64,000 nt of DNA from Bolinopsis microptera (taxonomy: Eukaryota > Ctenophora > Tentaculata > Lobata > Bolinopsidae). The notes under the pieces were generated by a model. The model did no database searches and was not told where the DNA came from. It worked only from the letters and a program-made list of their open reading frames with translations. Position numbers and translations under genes: made by a program. This document shows, one piece after another, positions 22,462 through 33,002 of this stretch (its first letter is position 1; each line of letters begins with the position of its first letter). The stretch is taken from contig NC_087082.1 in the NCBI RefSeq assembly GCF_026151205.1, positions 1 through 64,000 on the forward strand, read 5' to 3'.

Positions 22462-23436
22462 ACAGGTCAGGGTGACATTCAAGCACCTCCTGTCTTTAAT
22501 TTCTGCCTAAACTTTTCTGCATTTCTGGCTGAGACCAACAAGATCATCAGTCAAGGCGCAGTGCTGCAGAAAGAGATGAAGACGGTCGAGGAAAAGGTCA
22601 TTCTGGACACCGATTATGCTGATGACATGGCTATTATGGAAGGCCTACAGGAATCAACTGATCTATTAGTTCATTACAGCTCCTACGCTGGGCTCAGAAT
22701 AAATGCAAAGAAGACCCAATGCATGGCTGTAAGCAAGTGCGCCTCCCAGCGACCTTTCATCAAGGATGATTGTATTGAGCTGTCGGTTGAGGGTGAACCC
22801 GTCGAGCAGGTTAGCAACTTTGTCTACCTGGGTGCAACTATCAGTGGGGATGGGACAATCAACAGAGACCTGGATGTCCGTATTCAGAAGGCTAATGGCG
22901 CCTTTCATCAGCTCTGGAACATTTGAAATAGCAGAACTATAAAGACTCCAACCAAGATCAGGATCTATAGGGCTGCTGTCCTCACCATCTTGTTGTATGG
23001 AGCTGAAGTCTGGAACACCACCAAAAAGCAGATGAAACGCTTCGAGGTTTTCCATCAAACCTCCTTGAGAAGGATCCTTAGGATTAAATGGTTCTTTCAT
23101 GTGACCAACGACGAAATTCTTAGGAGGGCTGGCATCAAGTCAGTTGAGACTTTCATCAGTGCTGCCAGGCTACGTTGGTATGGACATGTAGTTAGAATGC
23201 CAGACTCTAGACTACCGAGGTTTCTGTTGAACTGGAAGCCAAATTATGGAAAGAGGTCAAGGGGCAGACCCCGTAAGAACTGGAAGTCCTGCGTACTCGA
23301 AGATGCTGCTAAGTTTACAGGTGTTGAAAACATCGACAACGACACAACAGAAGCTTTGGCTACCAACCGAGTACAGTGGAGACATATGTTACGCCGCCAA
23401 CGCGATGTGTGTGATGCAGGCCACTCCAACGACTAG
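22462..23436 (+). pseudogene. RTE-like reverse transcriptase C-terminal half with one stop codon
   Basis: The frame opens GQGDIQAPPVFNFCLNF (RT motif B region) and continues DTDYADDMAIMEG (motif C, the Asp pair), then LRINAKKTQCM and FVYLGATISGDG. After a TGA at 22924-22926 it continues in the same frame: YRAAVLTILLYGAEVW, RLRWYGHVVRMPDSRLPR, GRPRKNWKSCVLEDA, ending DAGHSND-stop. The GHVVRM and RGRPRKNW boxes are hallmarks of the RTE C-terminus. The N-terminal endonuclease and RT motif A are missing. Confidence 0.85.
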
Positions 23437-23451
23437 GAGGAGACCTTACCA

Positions 23452-23487
23452 TGTATGTATGTATGTATGTATGTATGTATGTATGTA
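23452..23487. repeat. (TATG)n microsatellite, LINE 3' tail
   Basis: About nine tatg units directly after the LINE coding end. Confidence 0.85.
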
Positions 23488-23488
23488 G

Positions 23489-23879
23489 TTGTTGAGTTAT
23501 CTCAAAATCTCCAGAAAAGTCTCATTTTGGGCCGATCAAAATTTTGCAACTTAAACTTTGCAGATTCCTGTCCTCTGAATAGAAGTCTGATTGGCTGAAT
23601 TGTGTCACACTGTCACGTGCTGGCTACTTGGAGATTGGAATGCGCCACGCGTGCAAATCATGCTTAATGTCGCGCGCGAGCTCTAGCCGTCTGTTTAAAT
23701 TAAACCACCTCTAGTACCAGCGTCAGCCAGTAACTTTTGCTGGGTAATGTCGGAAGTAAGGTAAAATAAACGTTAGACTTAAAATAATGGTGTTATTTTA
23801 GCAAAGGTAAATGGCGTCGTATCGTTGCTTAGCAACATCAAGAGATTGCACGTGCGCGAGCAATAACAGATTAGCAACG
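23489..23879. other. No gene recognised
   Basis: Unique-looking sequence between the LINE tail and the first Helitron; no ORF or element ends seen. Confidence 0.35.
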
Positions 23880-24191
23880 CTAGGAACCCGTCTAACCCTA
23901 AAATGGTGTCAAGACTCAAGAGACTAAAACAATTATTACCTTTTTAATTCGCGTTTTTGACACCACTTGGGGTACCAAATTTTGGGCTCTAAAACTCCTA
24001 TTTCTTGGCCAATTTTTTATATTTTCTTGCTGATTTGGAGGCCATTAAAGCATTTGACCCAGTCAAAAAAGATTCAGTTGTATATCTTTGACGGTTTTTG
24101 CATAAATTCGCGTTAAAGTTGATGCCGTGGTGTCAGTAAAATGGCACAGATAAATATATATATATATCGTCTCGCTTTATATATAGTAAGA
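23880..24191 (-). mobile_element. Non-autonomous Helitron, copy 1
   Basis: On the minus strand it begins TCTTAC at 24191 (followed by tatatataaagcgagacga) and ends ...gggttcctag at 23880-23883, i.e. CTAG. The 5' TC and 3' CTRR ends and the T to the right fit Helitrons. Copies 2 and 3 have proven empty sites. This copy lacks three bases near its 3' end (ctag-gaaccc against ctagcaggaaccc). Confidence 0.8.
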
Positions 24192-26212
24192 TGTTGATAC
24201 ATGTTTCGGCGGCGCGAAAAGTGGCATGCAACGTATGTCAATATTTATGATACCTTACAAGACATATTTATAACGTACGAAATGCGACGGTTTTCCCGAA
24301 ATTTCGCCATATTTTCGGACCGCCAAAATTTCGGTCGTCGTAATAGAATCCGTCGCATTATTTTTAGCTCATTCCAATAATTGTGGCTTCATCGATTCAT
24401 TTTGTTCTTGAAAAGTTAGTGATATGATGGTGGGACAAATAAACACAATATTCCGATGAATTTAATGTCAAGTAATACGCTTATCCGAGAATCTTACTCC
24501 TTGGAGTACACTGGAGAACAGCGAGAAACTGAAAGAGTCGAGCCGGACCCCTTAAGTATAGAGGAAGATGAAGAAATCGATTTATAAGTTTCATTTTGTT
24601 TCAACATGATTTTACCGATTTTTAGAAAATTTTGAATTTCCTTTGTGTCAGAAAACAAAATGATGAAAAATACCCTTATTTTCTGTGACGTCCGAAATGT
24701 GACGGTTTTTGTTCAATTTCGCCATATTTTCGGACCGCCAAAATTTCGGTCGTCGCAAATTGGTCCGCCACAAAAAAGTCATGTAAGGTACGTCATCTGT
24801 CGTCATGACTATTTTAATTTACCTCACATTTAGGCTCACGCAGTAACGGCAGTCGGCAACGCTATGACTATTCATAACTTTGGTTGTGATTGATATTTTT
24901 GATACGGTAAAAAGTATCGTTTAGGGAACCAAATACTAAAACAACATTGTCGTCGTTGCCAAATAAAAGCCACACTTTCTACAATAATTTTGACAGTATA
25001 ACAGAGCTAGACGATGAAAAAAAAATTAAACATAACTGATTTTAACAAGAATTTCGCCGCGGTCGCGGTTACACCACGCACGATCAAATTTACCTGCAAT
25101 GTAATCGTTTTACTTGTATTTTAACGGGTGCGGGCCGCCGGGTGATAGTGATACTCGTAAAATATTTGTTTCGTAAAATATTTGTACTCGTAAAATATTT
25201 GTTTCGTCGACGAGTCCAACTCGGCGCGCGTCCTGGTAGAGGTAAATTAATATAAACCTACAACTTGTATTGCATCCCATAGTGGTGTTTGGCGCACGTG
25301 ATAACCGTTTTTATTATATTAGGCGTGCTAAGTACATGTACCTGAAAGGCTTTTATCCAACAGGTTTCTCTCAGACTTTTTATATCTCACTCCCTTTTTC
25401 CACACTAGGTGACCGAAACGTACACGTCATTCTCAATTCTATAGCAAACAGGCGACTACTCTCGCTACTGAATCAAGTGCTGTGCGACACACGGTCATCC
25501 TAGTATGATGAGATTAACGATGCTTAAAACGACAACTATACTAGCAAAAACGTGTCCCCACGCGCTGGGCCGGCCGGGGTGTATCTATTATAGTTATACT
25601 GTTGTCGTTGAATCTACGGATACTTGAATGTAGGCTACAATTGACTGCCAAAGTGTCTATATACTATTGTATTATTGATTATATACTAGTGTATTATACA
25701 CTTGTATTATATACTAGTGTAATACAAGTGTATAATAATAGGCGGGTGTGGTGCGGAGTTAACAAGGGTTAATTTCTAAAACGATTTAAATAAAAAATGG
25801 AAAGCGGTTCAAATATAATAGTATTATAATATTTGAAAACACGCATAACATTAACATTGTCGTATGAAAGTATGAACTCTCTCTGCGGTCCAAACAGGAT
25901 ATGAACAACTCCCCTAATACGCTTATAGTATAACATGACAGCGAATCTTACCCGGATAACCCAATTATGATTTATGTACCAACGCTACTTATTCAGCTAC
26001 ATATGCAGTAATGGGAGAGCGAGCGAGGAGGGAGAAAATGTGAGATATTTATGTAACATTTGTGGTACAAAACCATCAATTAAACCACTTACCATGCCAC
26101 CGACCGATTTAAAAAAACCTTTACCATTTGCCTTTGGCTTTTTCATAGTTTAGTCGGCACTATACCGAAAAAACCAGCCCCGTAACTCTTACCGTTTTTT
26201 TTATTAAGCCGC
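24192..26212. other. Intergenic, several short repeats, possible small coding exon
   Basis: Contains a duplicated word (atttcgccatattttcggac and flanks) at about 24298 and 24717. A 41-codon acidic open frame at 24465-24587 and an AACAAGAATTTCGCCGCGG-type terminus at about 25046 are also present. An R block-E fragment lies at about 25608-25665 (tgaatctacggatacttg, ggctacaattgactgcc), with AT palindromes at 25676-25740. No larger gene is visible. Confidence 0.4.
24465..24587 (+). CDS. Possible small acidic ORF or terminal exon (doubtful)
   Basis: ATG to TAA, 40 residues: starts MSSNTLIRESYSLEYTG and ends in an acidic tail SIEEDEEIDL. Open upstream to 24423 with another in-frame ATG at 24456. 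Codon choice looks more coding-like than the surroundings, and an acidic C-terminus like this is common at the end of transposase or regulatory proteins. I do not recognise it. It lies between the two copies of the atttcgccatattttcgg repeat. Confidence 0.2.
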   Translation: MSSNTLIRESYSLEYTGEQRETERVEPDPLSIEEDEEIDL

Positions 26213-26271
26213 TCGGAAATTACACGCACACAGACAGAAAACACACATTCTGAGATTATTGTTTAAGATAA

Positions 26272-26316
26272 GCCATACTGATGAGTCCTAATAGGACGAA
26301 ACACTGTGTCTATGGA
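26272..26316 (+). ncRNA. Type I hammerhead ribozyme, copy 1
   Basis: The conserved core is complete: CTGATGA (26278-26284), stem II GTCC/GGAC with loop TAATA, then CGAAAC. Stem III is short, ACA/TGT around a CTG triloop, followed by cleavage-site C at 26310 (TGTGTC). Stem I pairs CCATA (26273-26277) with TATGG (26311-26315), all five base pairs Watson-Crick. A minimal stem III of 3 bp is usual for animal type I hammerheads. Confidence 0.93.
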
Positions 26317-26462
26317 TAAATATGCTCGTCTAGTTTACTAAGCTTGAGCACTCTGGGGAATGAATAGATCTACCGCTTAGCTTAAACGCAAAGCTCCTAA
26401 CTCGTAATGAGTCTGTAGAGCACTCTGGTACCTATTTCTTTCCCTCATCATTAAGGGCTTGG

Positions 26463-26524
26463 TGGTGCAGTGGCATGGTCCCGGGCCAGCAGTCGTAAGA
26501 TCCTAAGATTGCTGGTTCGATTCC
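26463..26524 (+). promoter_or_regulatory. tRNA-like internal Pol III promoter (A and B boxes)
   Basis: A box TGGTGCAGTGG at 26463-26473 differs from consensus TGGCNNAGTGG at one position. B box GGTTCGATTCC at 26514-26524 is a perfect match to GGTTCGANNCC. They are 51 bp apart, within the working range for type 2 Pol III promoters. The surrounding sequence resembles a tRNA T arm (one mismatch in the stem) but does not fold into a full cloverleaf, so it is tRNA-derived and not a tRNA gene. Confidence 0.8.
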
Positions 26525-26558
26525 CGCCATCAGCAAAAATCAACCCTGATGATTTGAG

Positions 26559-26601
26559 CCCTACTGATGAGTCCTAATAGGACGAAACACTGTGTCTATG
26601 G
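26559..26601 (+). ncRNA. Type I hammerhead ribozyme, copy 2
   Basis: Core identical to copy 1 from CTGATGA (26563) through TGTGTC (cleavage after 26596). Stem I is CCCTA against TATGG, so one of the five pairs is a C-U mismatch. That may weaken it compared with copy 1. Confidence 0.88.
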
Positions 26602-26719
26602 ATATATAAAATATATATGCTTTCTTAGTTCTGATCTCACGTATGTTAAGGAAGCTTGAAAAGAGCGCCGCGTACAGGGATTGGCGTGCCAGCTAATACT
26701 AAGGGCAAGGCACAGACGC

Positions 26720-27296
26720 ACAGTGTAAATAAAGTATTCAAGATATCATTACCAAACAGCTCAGTTTGGTAAAATGACTGACTTGAGCTACCAACCTGCT
26801 CGCCGCCACCTCGCTATATAGTGAAGCTGGCCGCTGGGTCACATGACCTTCTCATTCAGTTATTGAAATTCACAAATCAGATAAAGGCGGTTGATCGATG
26901 CAATGAATTGAAGGACAATAGATTTTTTGCAAAGAAGCGAATCCGATATCACCGATGATTTCTTTGAAATTCTCATATAATATAGTCAGCGACAGAGCTT
27001 CTTTTGTTTTAAAAATCTGCTAGTAAGCGACCTTGATCGATTCTTATCTGTAAATAATTTTCTCGCTGCTGCACGTGCATTATATGAATGTCGAGCTGCT
27101 GATATATTATTTATAGCTGTTGCATTACACAATTCGAAATGAATTTGAAAAAGCTTAATCATGGTTTGTCATTTCTCAGTAATGTGAAAGTTAAGTTATA
27201 ATTTGATTTTCAAAATTGGTCACTCGGTTTTCACAAAAATAGAAAAAAATGTTTCAGAAAATTAAAAGTACTCTCACTTAATCGAGGTCAATCTGC
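26720..27296. repeat. Segmental duplication, partial copy C
   Basis: Matches 20480-21060 (copy B) with more substitutions than A and B show between them, so it is an older copy. It stops before the receptor-linked part. Confidence 0.85.
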
Positions 27297-27442
27297 GATT
27301 AATTGTAATTCTTAATATAACTTGAACTTTCTCAAAATATTTTAAATTGGAGATTTGACTTCATTGGTATTTCACTAATGCTTTTTCAAACTGAAGGTTT
27401 TTTCTGCAACTGACATTGACAGTTTAACCTATACAATGCTAT

Positions 27443-27722
27443 ATGGACACGTTCATTTGAGTTTGAGGATATTGGTAAATATAAGTGACCCTATTAAAAG
27501 GCACAGTGTAGTTGAATTTGTCACACTATGAAATTACACAAACCCTTGATGGTTAGGATAATCGTCTCATCCTCTAGGCTAACTTTGTCACATAACGATA
27601 TCTTGTTCAGGTGATAAGATATCGCTTAAATACGGCCGGCACGGAAATGGTTACATTGTCACACTATAAACATGTGACGGAGTAAATATGGACCCCTTGC
27701 TGCCGTTTTTGACCAAATTTTT
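27443..27722 (+). mobile_element. Element Y left-end fragment (solo)
   Basis: Begins atggacacgttcatttgag and matches 29313-29594 until ...gaccaaattttt, where it diverges. Contains three tttgtcaca-type motifs. The break lies exactly where the second Y copy (45037) begins, so this left module behaves as a unit. Confidence 0.75.
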
Positions 27723-27996
27723 TCCTTTTCACCGTTTTGAAAAAAGGCAATAGTGAAAGGTTACGAATGGACGATTTTGCAGAAAAACGTGGATTTTGGA
27801 GAACGTGATAGGTGGGTTTAAATATGTCGTGTGTCCTTCCTTCCTTCCGTTCGTTACCATGCAATGAAAAGTTGGGCGCGCGCGAGGATTGCTTGCGGAG
27901 ATGTGATGTTTAGACAACCTGTGATCTATGAATGCGCGGCGCGACTGTGTTTTAATGTATATGATGCATATAATGTATAATATTACTATTAGGTAA
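27723..27996. other. No gene recognised
   Basis: Sequence between the Y fragment and the next R copy; short frames only. Confidence 0.35.
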
Positions 27997-29310
27997 TTGA
28001 CCAAAACCCATAATCATGGGTAGAGTGAACCGCTGCCAGTGTCTCTCTTTTCCAAACAAAAGAAAATGATATTAATTTAAGGAACCGTCCGCAAATGCAA
28101 ATTGATACCGAGAATGAAATCGGTCGCTCGCTTTTCCCATTCAATAAGCTTTATTACAATACGTAAGCCGTGAATGAATGGGAAAAGCGAGCGACCGATT
28201 TCATTCTCGTATCAATTTGCATTTGCGGACGGTTCCTTAAATTAATATCATTTTCTTTTGTTTGGAAAAGAGAGACACTGGCAGCGGTTCACTCTACCCA
28301 TGATTATGGGTTTTGGTCAAATATCATCTCTTTTTGATTATAATGTCAGGATAATTTACACAGTCGAAACTTAATAAGGAGGTAATTTCAACGATTTCGA
28401 AATTTTACCTTTGAAAACGTTTCCTTGTGTTTAGGTAGGCATATCTGTCAATAACAGACTGAATATTGCACTTTTTACTCATTCAAGTTGGCATTAAATT
28501 CATATATAATGCCATTTAAACATCGTGGGAAAGCAGAATATATTCGAAATCACGAACGAGCAAACTTTGAGCGGACGTTGCGTGCGCATAAAATATTGAA
28601 TCACCATAAATTTTTGCATAGTGGTATTTAATGTATAGTTTGATAAGCATGCAAAGTTTCAGAAGATTTCAAAAAGAACTTGAATCACAACGGGACTCCA
28701 AAGTTGGTAAAAATCGTGAAAATAACAATTTTCAGTGATTTTAGCTATTTTAAATCAATTTGGGCGTGTCCCCACGTGTGCAACGTTTCGAATTTCAACT
28801 TTAAAACTAGCCTATAACACAATTTAGACCTTTAGGAAGCAAAATTGAGCTCCACAACCCAAGGGATGGCCCAACACCAGAGAATACTAATTCACAACTT
28901 TTGTGTTTTTATAAAATTATTCTTCAAAAAAGCACTAACTTCAATAGCGAATATCTTTATGAAGTAGCAAGGTAAGAAACTTTTCCGGTAGATTTTCAGA
29001 ATGCTTGAACAATTATCTAAGGTGAAAATGTCCTCAGATTTTGAATAAAATTACTCCTTAATGGTGTTAAATCGATTTGAAAAGTTGTTATTTTGTCAAA
29101 AATCAAGTTTTAAAAACACTTAACTTGATGACGTCATCAAGTGATGATGATGACGTTAAATTATTTTTCGATATAATGTAAACTAAAGTATAAACGATTA
29201 TCTTTAAAACATGTGGTTCGAAATGACTGTATCTTTTATACTTTTGAATCTACGGACACTTTAATGTAGGCTACAATTGACTGCAAAAGCGTCTATACAT
29301 ATTATTATAT
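27997..29310 (+). repeat. R repeat copy d, left part (foldback to block E)
   Basis: Foldback 27997-28320, then B, C (gtgtccccacgtgtgcaac near 28766), D (gatgacgtcatcaa near 29126) and E. It is broken in the AT-rich tract after E by element Y and resumes at 33685. Confidence 0.88.
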
Positions 29311-29795
29311 ATATGGACACGTTCATTTGAGTTTGAGGATATTGGTAAATATAAGTGACCTTATTAGAAGGCACAGTGTAGTTGACTTTGTCACACTATG
29401 AAATTACTTAAACCCTTGATGGTTAGGATAATCATCTCATCCTCTAGGCTAACTTTGTCACATAACGATATCTTAATCAGGTGATAAGATATCGCTTAAA
29501 TACGGCCGGCACGGAAATGGTTACATTGTCACACTAAAAACATGTGACGGAGTAAATATGGACCCCTTGCTGCCGTTTTTGACCAAATTTTTTAGTGTCC
29601 AGTTGATTGGATGGGTACATATGACCATTACCTACATATTTGACGACTTTTTTCGTTAGATGGTGCATTCAGGTTGACTCTGTCACACATTAAAGAAAAT
29701 ATGTGATGAATGTTTAGGGCACCCTGATAAGCAATGCTGAGTAGTGTAAGTTTATTTGATAGCCTGGAAGTGCTGGGAATTGTTATTATATCATA

Positions 29796-31557
29796 TTGAC
29801 CAAAACCCATAATCATGGGTAGAGTGAACCGCTGCCAGTGTCTCTCTTTTCCAAACAAAAGAAAATGATATTAATTTGAGGAACCGTCCGCAAATGCAAA
29901 TTGATACCGAGAATGAAATCGGTCGCTCGCTTTTCCCATTCAATAAGCTTTATTACAATTCGTAAGCCGTGAATGAATGGAAAAAGCGAGCGACCGATTT
30001 CATTCTCGGTATCAATTTGCATTTGCGGACGGTTCCTCAAATTAATATCATTTTCTTTTGTTTGGAAAAGAGAGACACTGGCAGCGGTTCACTCTACCCA
30101 TGATTATGGGTTTTGGTCAAATATCATCTCTTTTTGATTATAATGTCAGGATAATTTACACAGTCGAAACTTAATAAGGAGGTAATTTCAACGATTTCGA
30201 AATTTTACCTTTGAAAACGTTTCCTTGTGTTTAGGTAGGCATATCTGTCAATAACAGACTGAATATAGCACTTTTTACTCATTCAAGTTGGCATTAAATT
30301 CATATATAATGCCATTTTAATATCGTGGGAAAGCAGAATATATTCGAAATCACGAATGAGCAAAATTCTCACCTTTCGCACGTGCAAACTTTGAGCGGAC
30401 GTTGCGTGCGCATAAAATATTGAATCACCATAAATTTTTGCATAGTGTTATTTAATATATAGTTTGATAAGCATGAAAAGTTTCAGAAGATTTCAAAAAG
30501 AACTTGAATCACAACGGGACTCCAAAGTTGGTAAAAATCGTGAAAATAACAATTTTTAGTGATTTTAGCTATTTTAAATGAATTTGGGCGTGTCCCCACG
30601 TGTGCAACTTTTCGATTTTCAACTTTAAAACTAGCCTATAACACAATTTAGACCTTTAGGAAGCAAAATTGAGCTCCACAACCCAAGGGATGGCCCAACA
30701 CCAGAGAATACTAATTCACAACTTTTGTGTTTTTATAAAGTTATTCTTCAAAAAAGCACAAACTTCAATAGCGAATATCTTTATGAAGGAGCAAAGTAAG
30801 AAACTTTTCCGGTAGATTTTCAGAATGCTTGAACAATTATCTATGATGAAAATGTCCTCAGATTTTGAATAAAATTACTCCTTAATGCTTTAAAATCGAT
30901 TTGAAAAGTTGTTATTTTGTCAAAAATCAAGTTTTAAAAACACTTAAATTGATGACGTCATCAAGTGATGATGATGACCATAAATTATTTTTCGATATAA
31001 TGTAAACTAAAGTATAAACAATTATCTTTAAAACCTGTGGTTCGAAATGACTGTATCTTTTATACTTTTGAATCTACGGACACTTAAATGTAGGCTACAA
31101 TTTACTGCAAAAGCGTCTATACATATATATATAGCTTCACGACAATCTGTTGTAAAACAGGGGTTCCAGAAAACCCACTTCCCGATACTCCTGCAACATG
31201 AAATTTTTTTTACAGTCGATTTGGACAAGGTCTAGACGCTCTGCAAAGTTTCAGATCTCTAACTCGATTTTAACATGGTTTTTAAGGCACCTGAATATGG
31301 CGATTTTGGGTTTTTTACCTAATTTCGTATAACATGCTGGCGCGTATTTTGCGCAAATTTCTTAAAAACCTCCACATAACTATTTCTTATTCCTGTCATC
31401 TTTAACATTGAATTAGAATGTTTTGAACTTAAATATACCTGCTGAACTACTTTCGATGAGTCTTAATGCCTGGAAAACAATAAAGGGGATATAATAGTAT
31501 AGGGGGTACATAGTGTTGTGAATATAAGGGCAACGGTTATGCTTGCCAGCATTGTGA
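29796..31557 (+). repeat. R repeat copy e, complete, nested in Y
   Basis: Uninterrupted R: foldback 29796-30120, B, C (near 30592), D (near 30952), E (near 31090), F (31137-31330), and end block of the AT-rich type to ...gccagcattgtga. Y copy 2 (around 45240) is contiguous across this point, reading gcatatagtcgtaagg. R therefore spans exactly ttgacc...attgtga. There is no target duplication, or at most TA. In reverse orientation the element begins TC and sits between A and T. Confidence 0.88.
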
Positions 31558-32694
31558 TAGTCGTAAGGAATTAAAACACAGAAGGCACAACCAAGTTTAC
31601 TTTGTCACATAATCTTGATGATATCTGAACATGTGTGAAATTGAACAAATAATGATATACCAGCTTAAACCCCTTATATTACGTACTATGGATCAAACAA
31701 CACTGATAGTACCATGCACCAGTCACATAAATCATTATCAGGTGGTGATATGTTAACAGTGTCACAATTAAACTACCGCTACATGGTCAAAAATAGGGTA
31801 ATTTCGTCACAAAAAATTATTATAACTCTGTTAGCTCCTTGCTGGCAAAATAACTAGTTTATCGAAATTTTGTTGATGATAAAGTTACATCTAAGTTTGA
31901 CCCATATCTATAATCTCTGAAATTTTGGTGCAATTTGGAGACGAATTACGTGAGTTATTAAGAGGTTGCGTGTGGGTAGTCACTTATGGGCCACCCTGTA
32001 GTATTCTAATAGAGGTATAGTTCTTCAAAATAGGGGCAAGACATGTTTACTTTGTCACATCGGTTATTATAAGAGTTAGGTAATCGTCATCAGATTAAAA
32101 GATATTTTTCGTAGTTTGGATCGATTAATACTTTAATATACCTGTAATAAAGCATCCTACGTATGCCAATTTTAGCACACTATCTTGATACTGTTGGGGC
32201 AGGGAAAGTTAATTTTGTCACATTTTTAATGTCTTTGACAAATTAATCTAAACGTTTTAAATTGAGCTCTTATGTTCTGGACAATATTCTTCCAATCGTT
32301 TCTGAAAGAATGTTGAATTCTAATAGAGTTATAGATCTTCAAAATAGGGGCAAGACATGTTTACTTTGTCACATCAGTTATTATAAGAGTTAGGTAATCA
32401 TCATCACATTAACATATATTTTTTTGTAGTTTGGATTGATTTATATAGGTAATAAAGCAGCCTATGCTAATTTTTACACACTATCTTGAAATTGTTGGGG
32501 CATGAAAAGGTAATTTTGTCACATTTTTAGTGACTTTGACAAATTTAACCTAAAATTGTTAAACTTAAGCTCTGATATTCTGGACAATATTCTAATAAAG
32601 GTATAGAATATAGATCTTCCAAATAGGGGCAAGACATGTTTATTTTGTCACATCAGTTATTATAAGAGTTATTATAAGAGACTATTTCATTCTA

Positions 32695-33002
32695 CTAGCA
32701 GGAACCCGTCTACCCTAAAGTGGTGTCAAGACTCGAGAGACTAAAATAATTATTACCTATTTAATTTGCGTTTTTGACACCACTTGGGAGTCCAAATTTT
32801 GGGCACTAAAATTCTTATTCCTTGGCCAATTTTTTACTTTTTCATGCTGATTTGAAGGCCATTAAAGCATTTGACCCAGTCAAAAAAGTTTCAGTTGTAT
32901 ATCTTTTACGGTTTTTGCGGAAAGTCGCGTTAACGTTGATGCCATGGTGTCAGTAAAATGGCACGGAACCATATATATCGTCTCGCTTTATATATAGTAA
33001 GA
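32695..33002 (-). mobile_element. Non-autonomous Helitron, copy 2 (empty site known)
   Basis: Minus strand TCTTACTATATATAAAGCG ... CTGCTAG. Y copy 2 at about 46013-46025 reads cattctataatcattg with no insert. Here cattcta and taatcattg flank the element, so it entered between A and T with no target duplication. That is diagnostic of rolling-circle Helitrons. Confidence 0.92.

Larger units (their letters stand above)
22462..23488 (+). mobile_element. RTE-like non-LTR retrotransposon, 5'-truncated, ending in (TATG)n
   Basis: Begins inside the reverse transcriptase and ends in a (tatg)n tract at about 23452-23487, the short tandem-repeat tail typical of RTE-group LINEs. Its 5' junction coincides with the truncation of the receptor duplicate. 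Insertion may have been coupled to a deletion, or the duplication may simply have ended here. Confidence 0.75.
26271..26601 (+). mobile_element. Retrozyme / hammerhead-bearing SINE-like element (one full 286-nt monomer)
   Basis: Two copies of the same hammerhead ribozyme in direct orientation have cleavage sites 286 bp apart (after 26310 and after 26596). Between them lies a tRNA-like region with A and B boxes. Self-cleavage at both sites would release a monomer RNA of 286 nt that could be ligated into a circle. This is the plan of retrozymes and of the schistosome Sm-alpha repeats. The element starts near the shared agcc before the first ribozyme and ends near ggatata after the second. Confidence 0.82.

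Noticed and set aside
26440-26540. Functional tRNA gene
   Set aside because: Boxes A and B are present but no cloverleaf with an anticodon arm forms and the T stem has a mismatch; better read as a tRNA-derived promoter.
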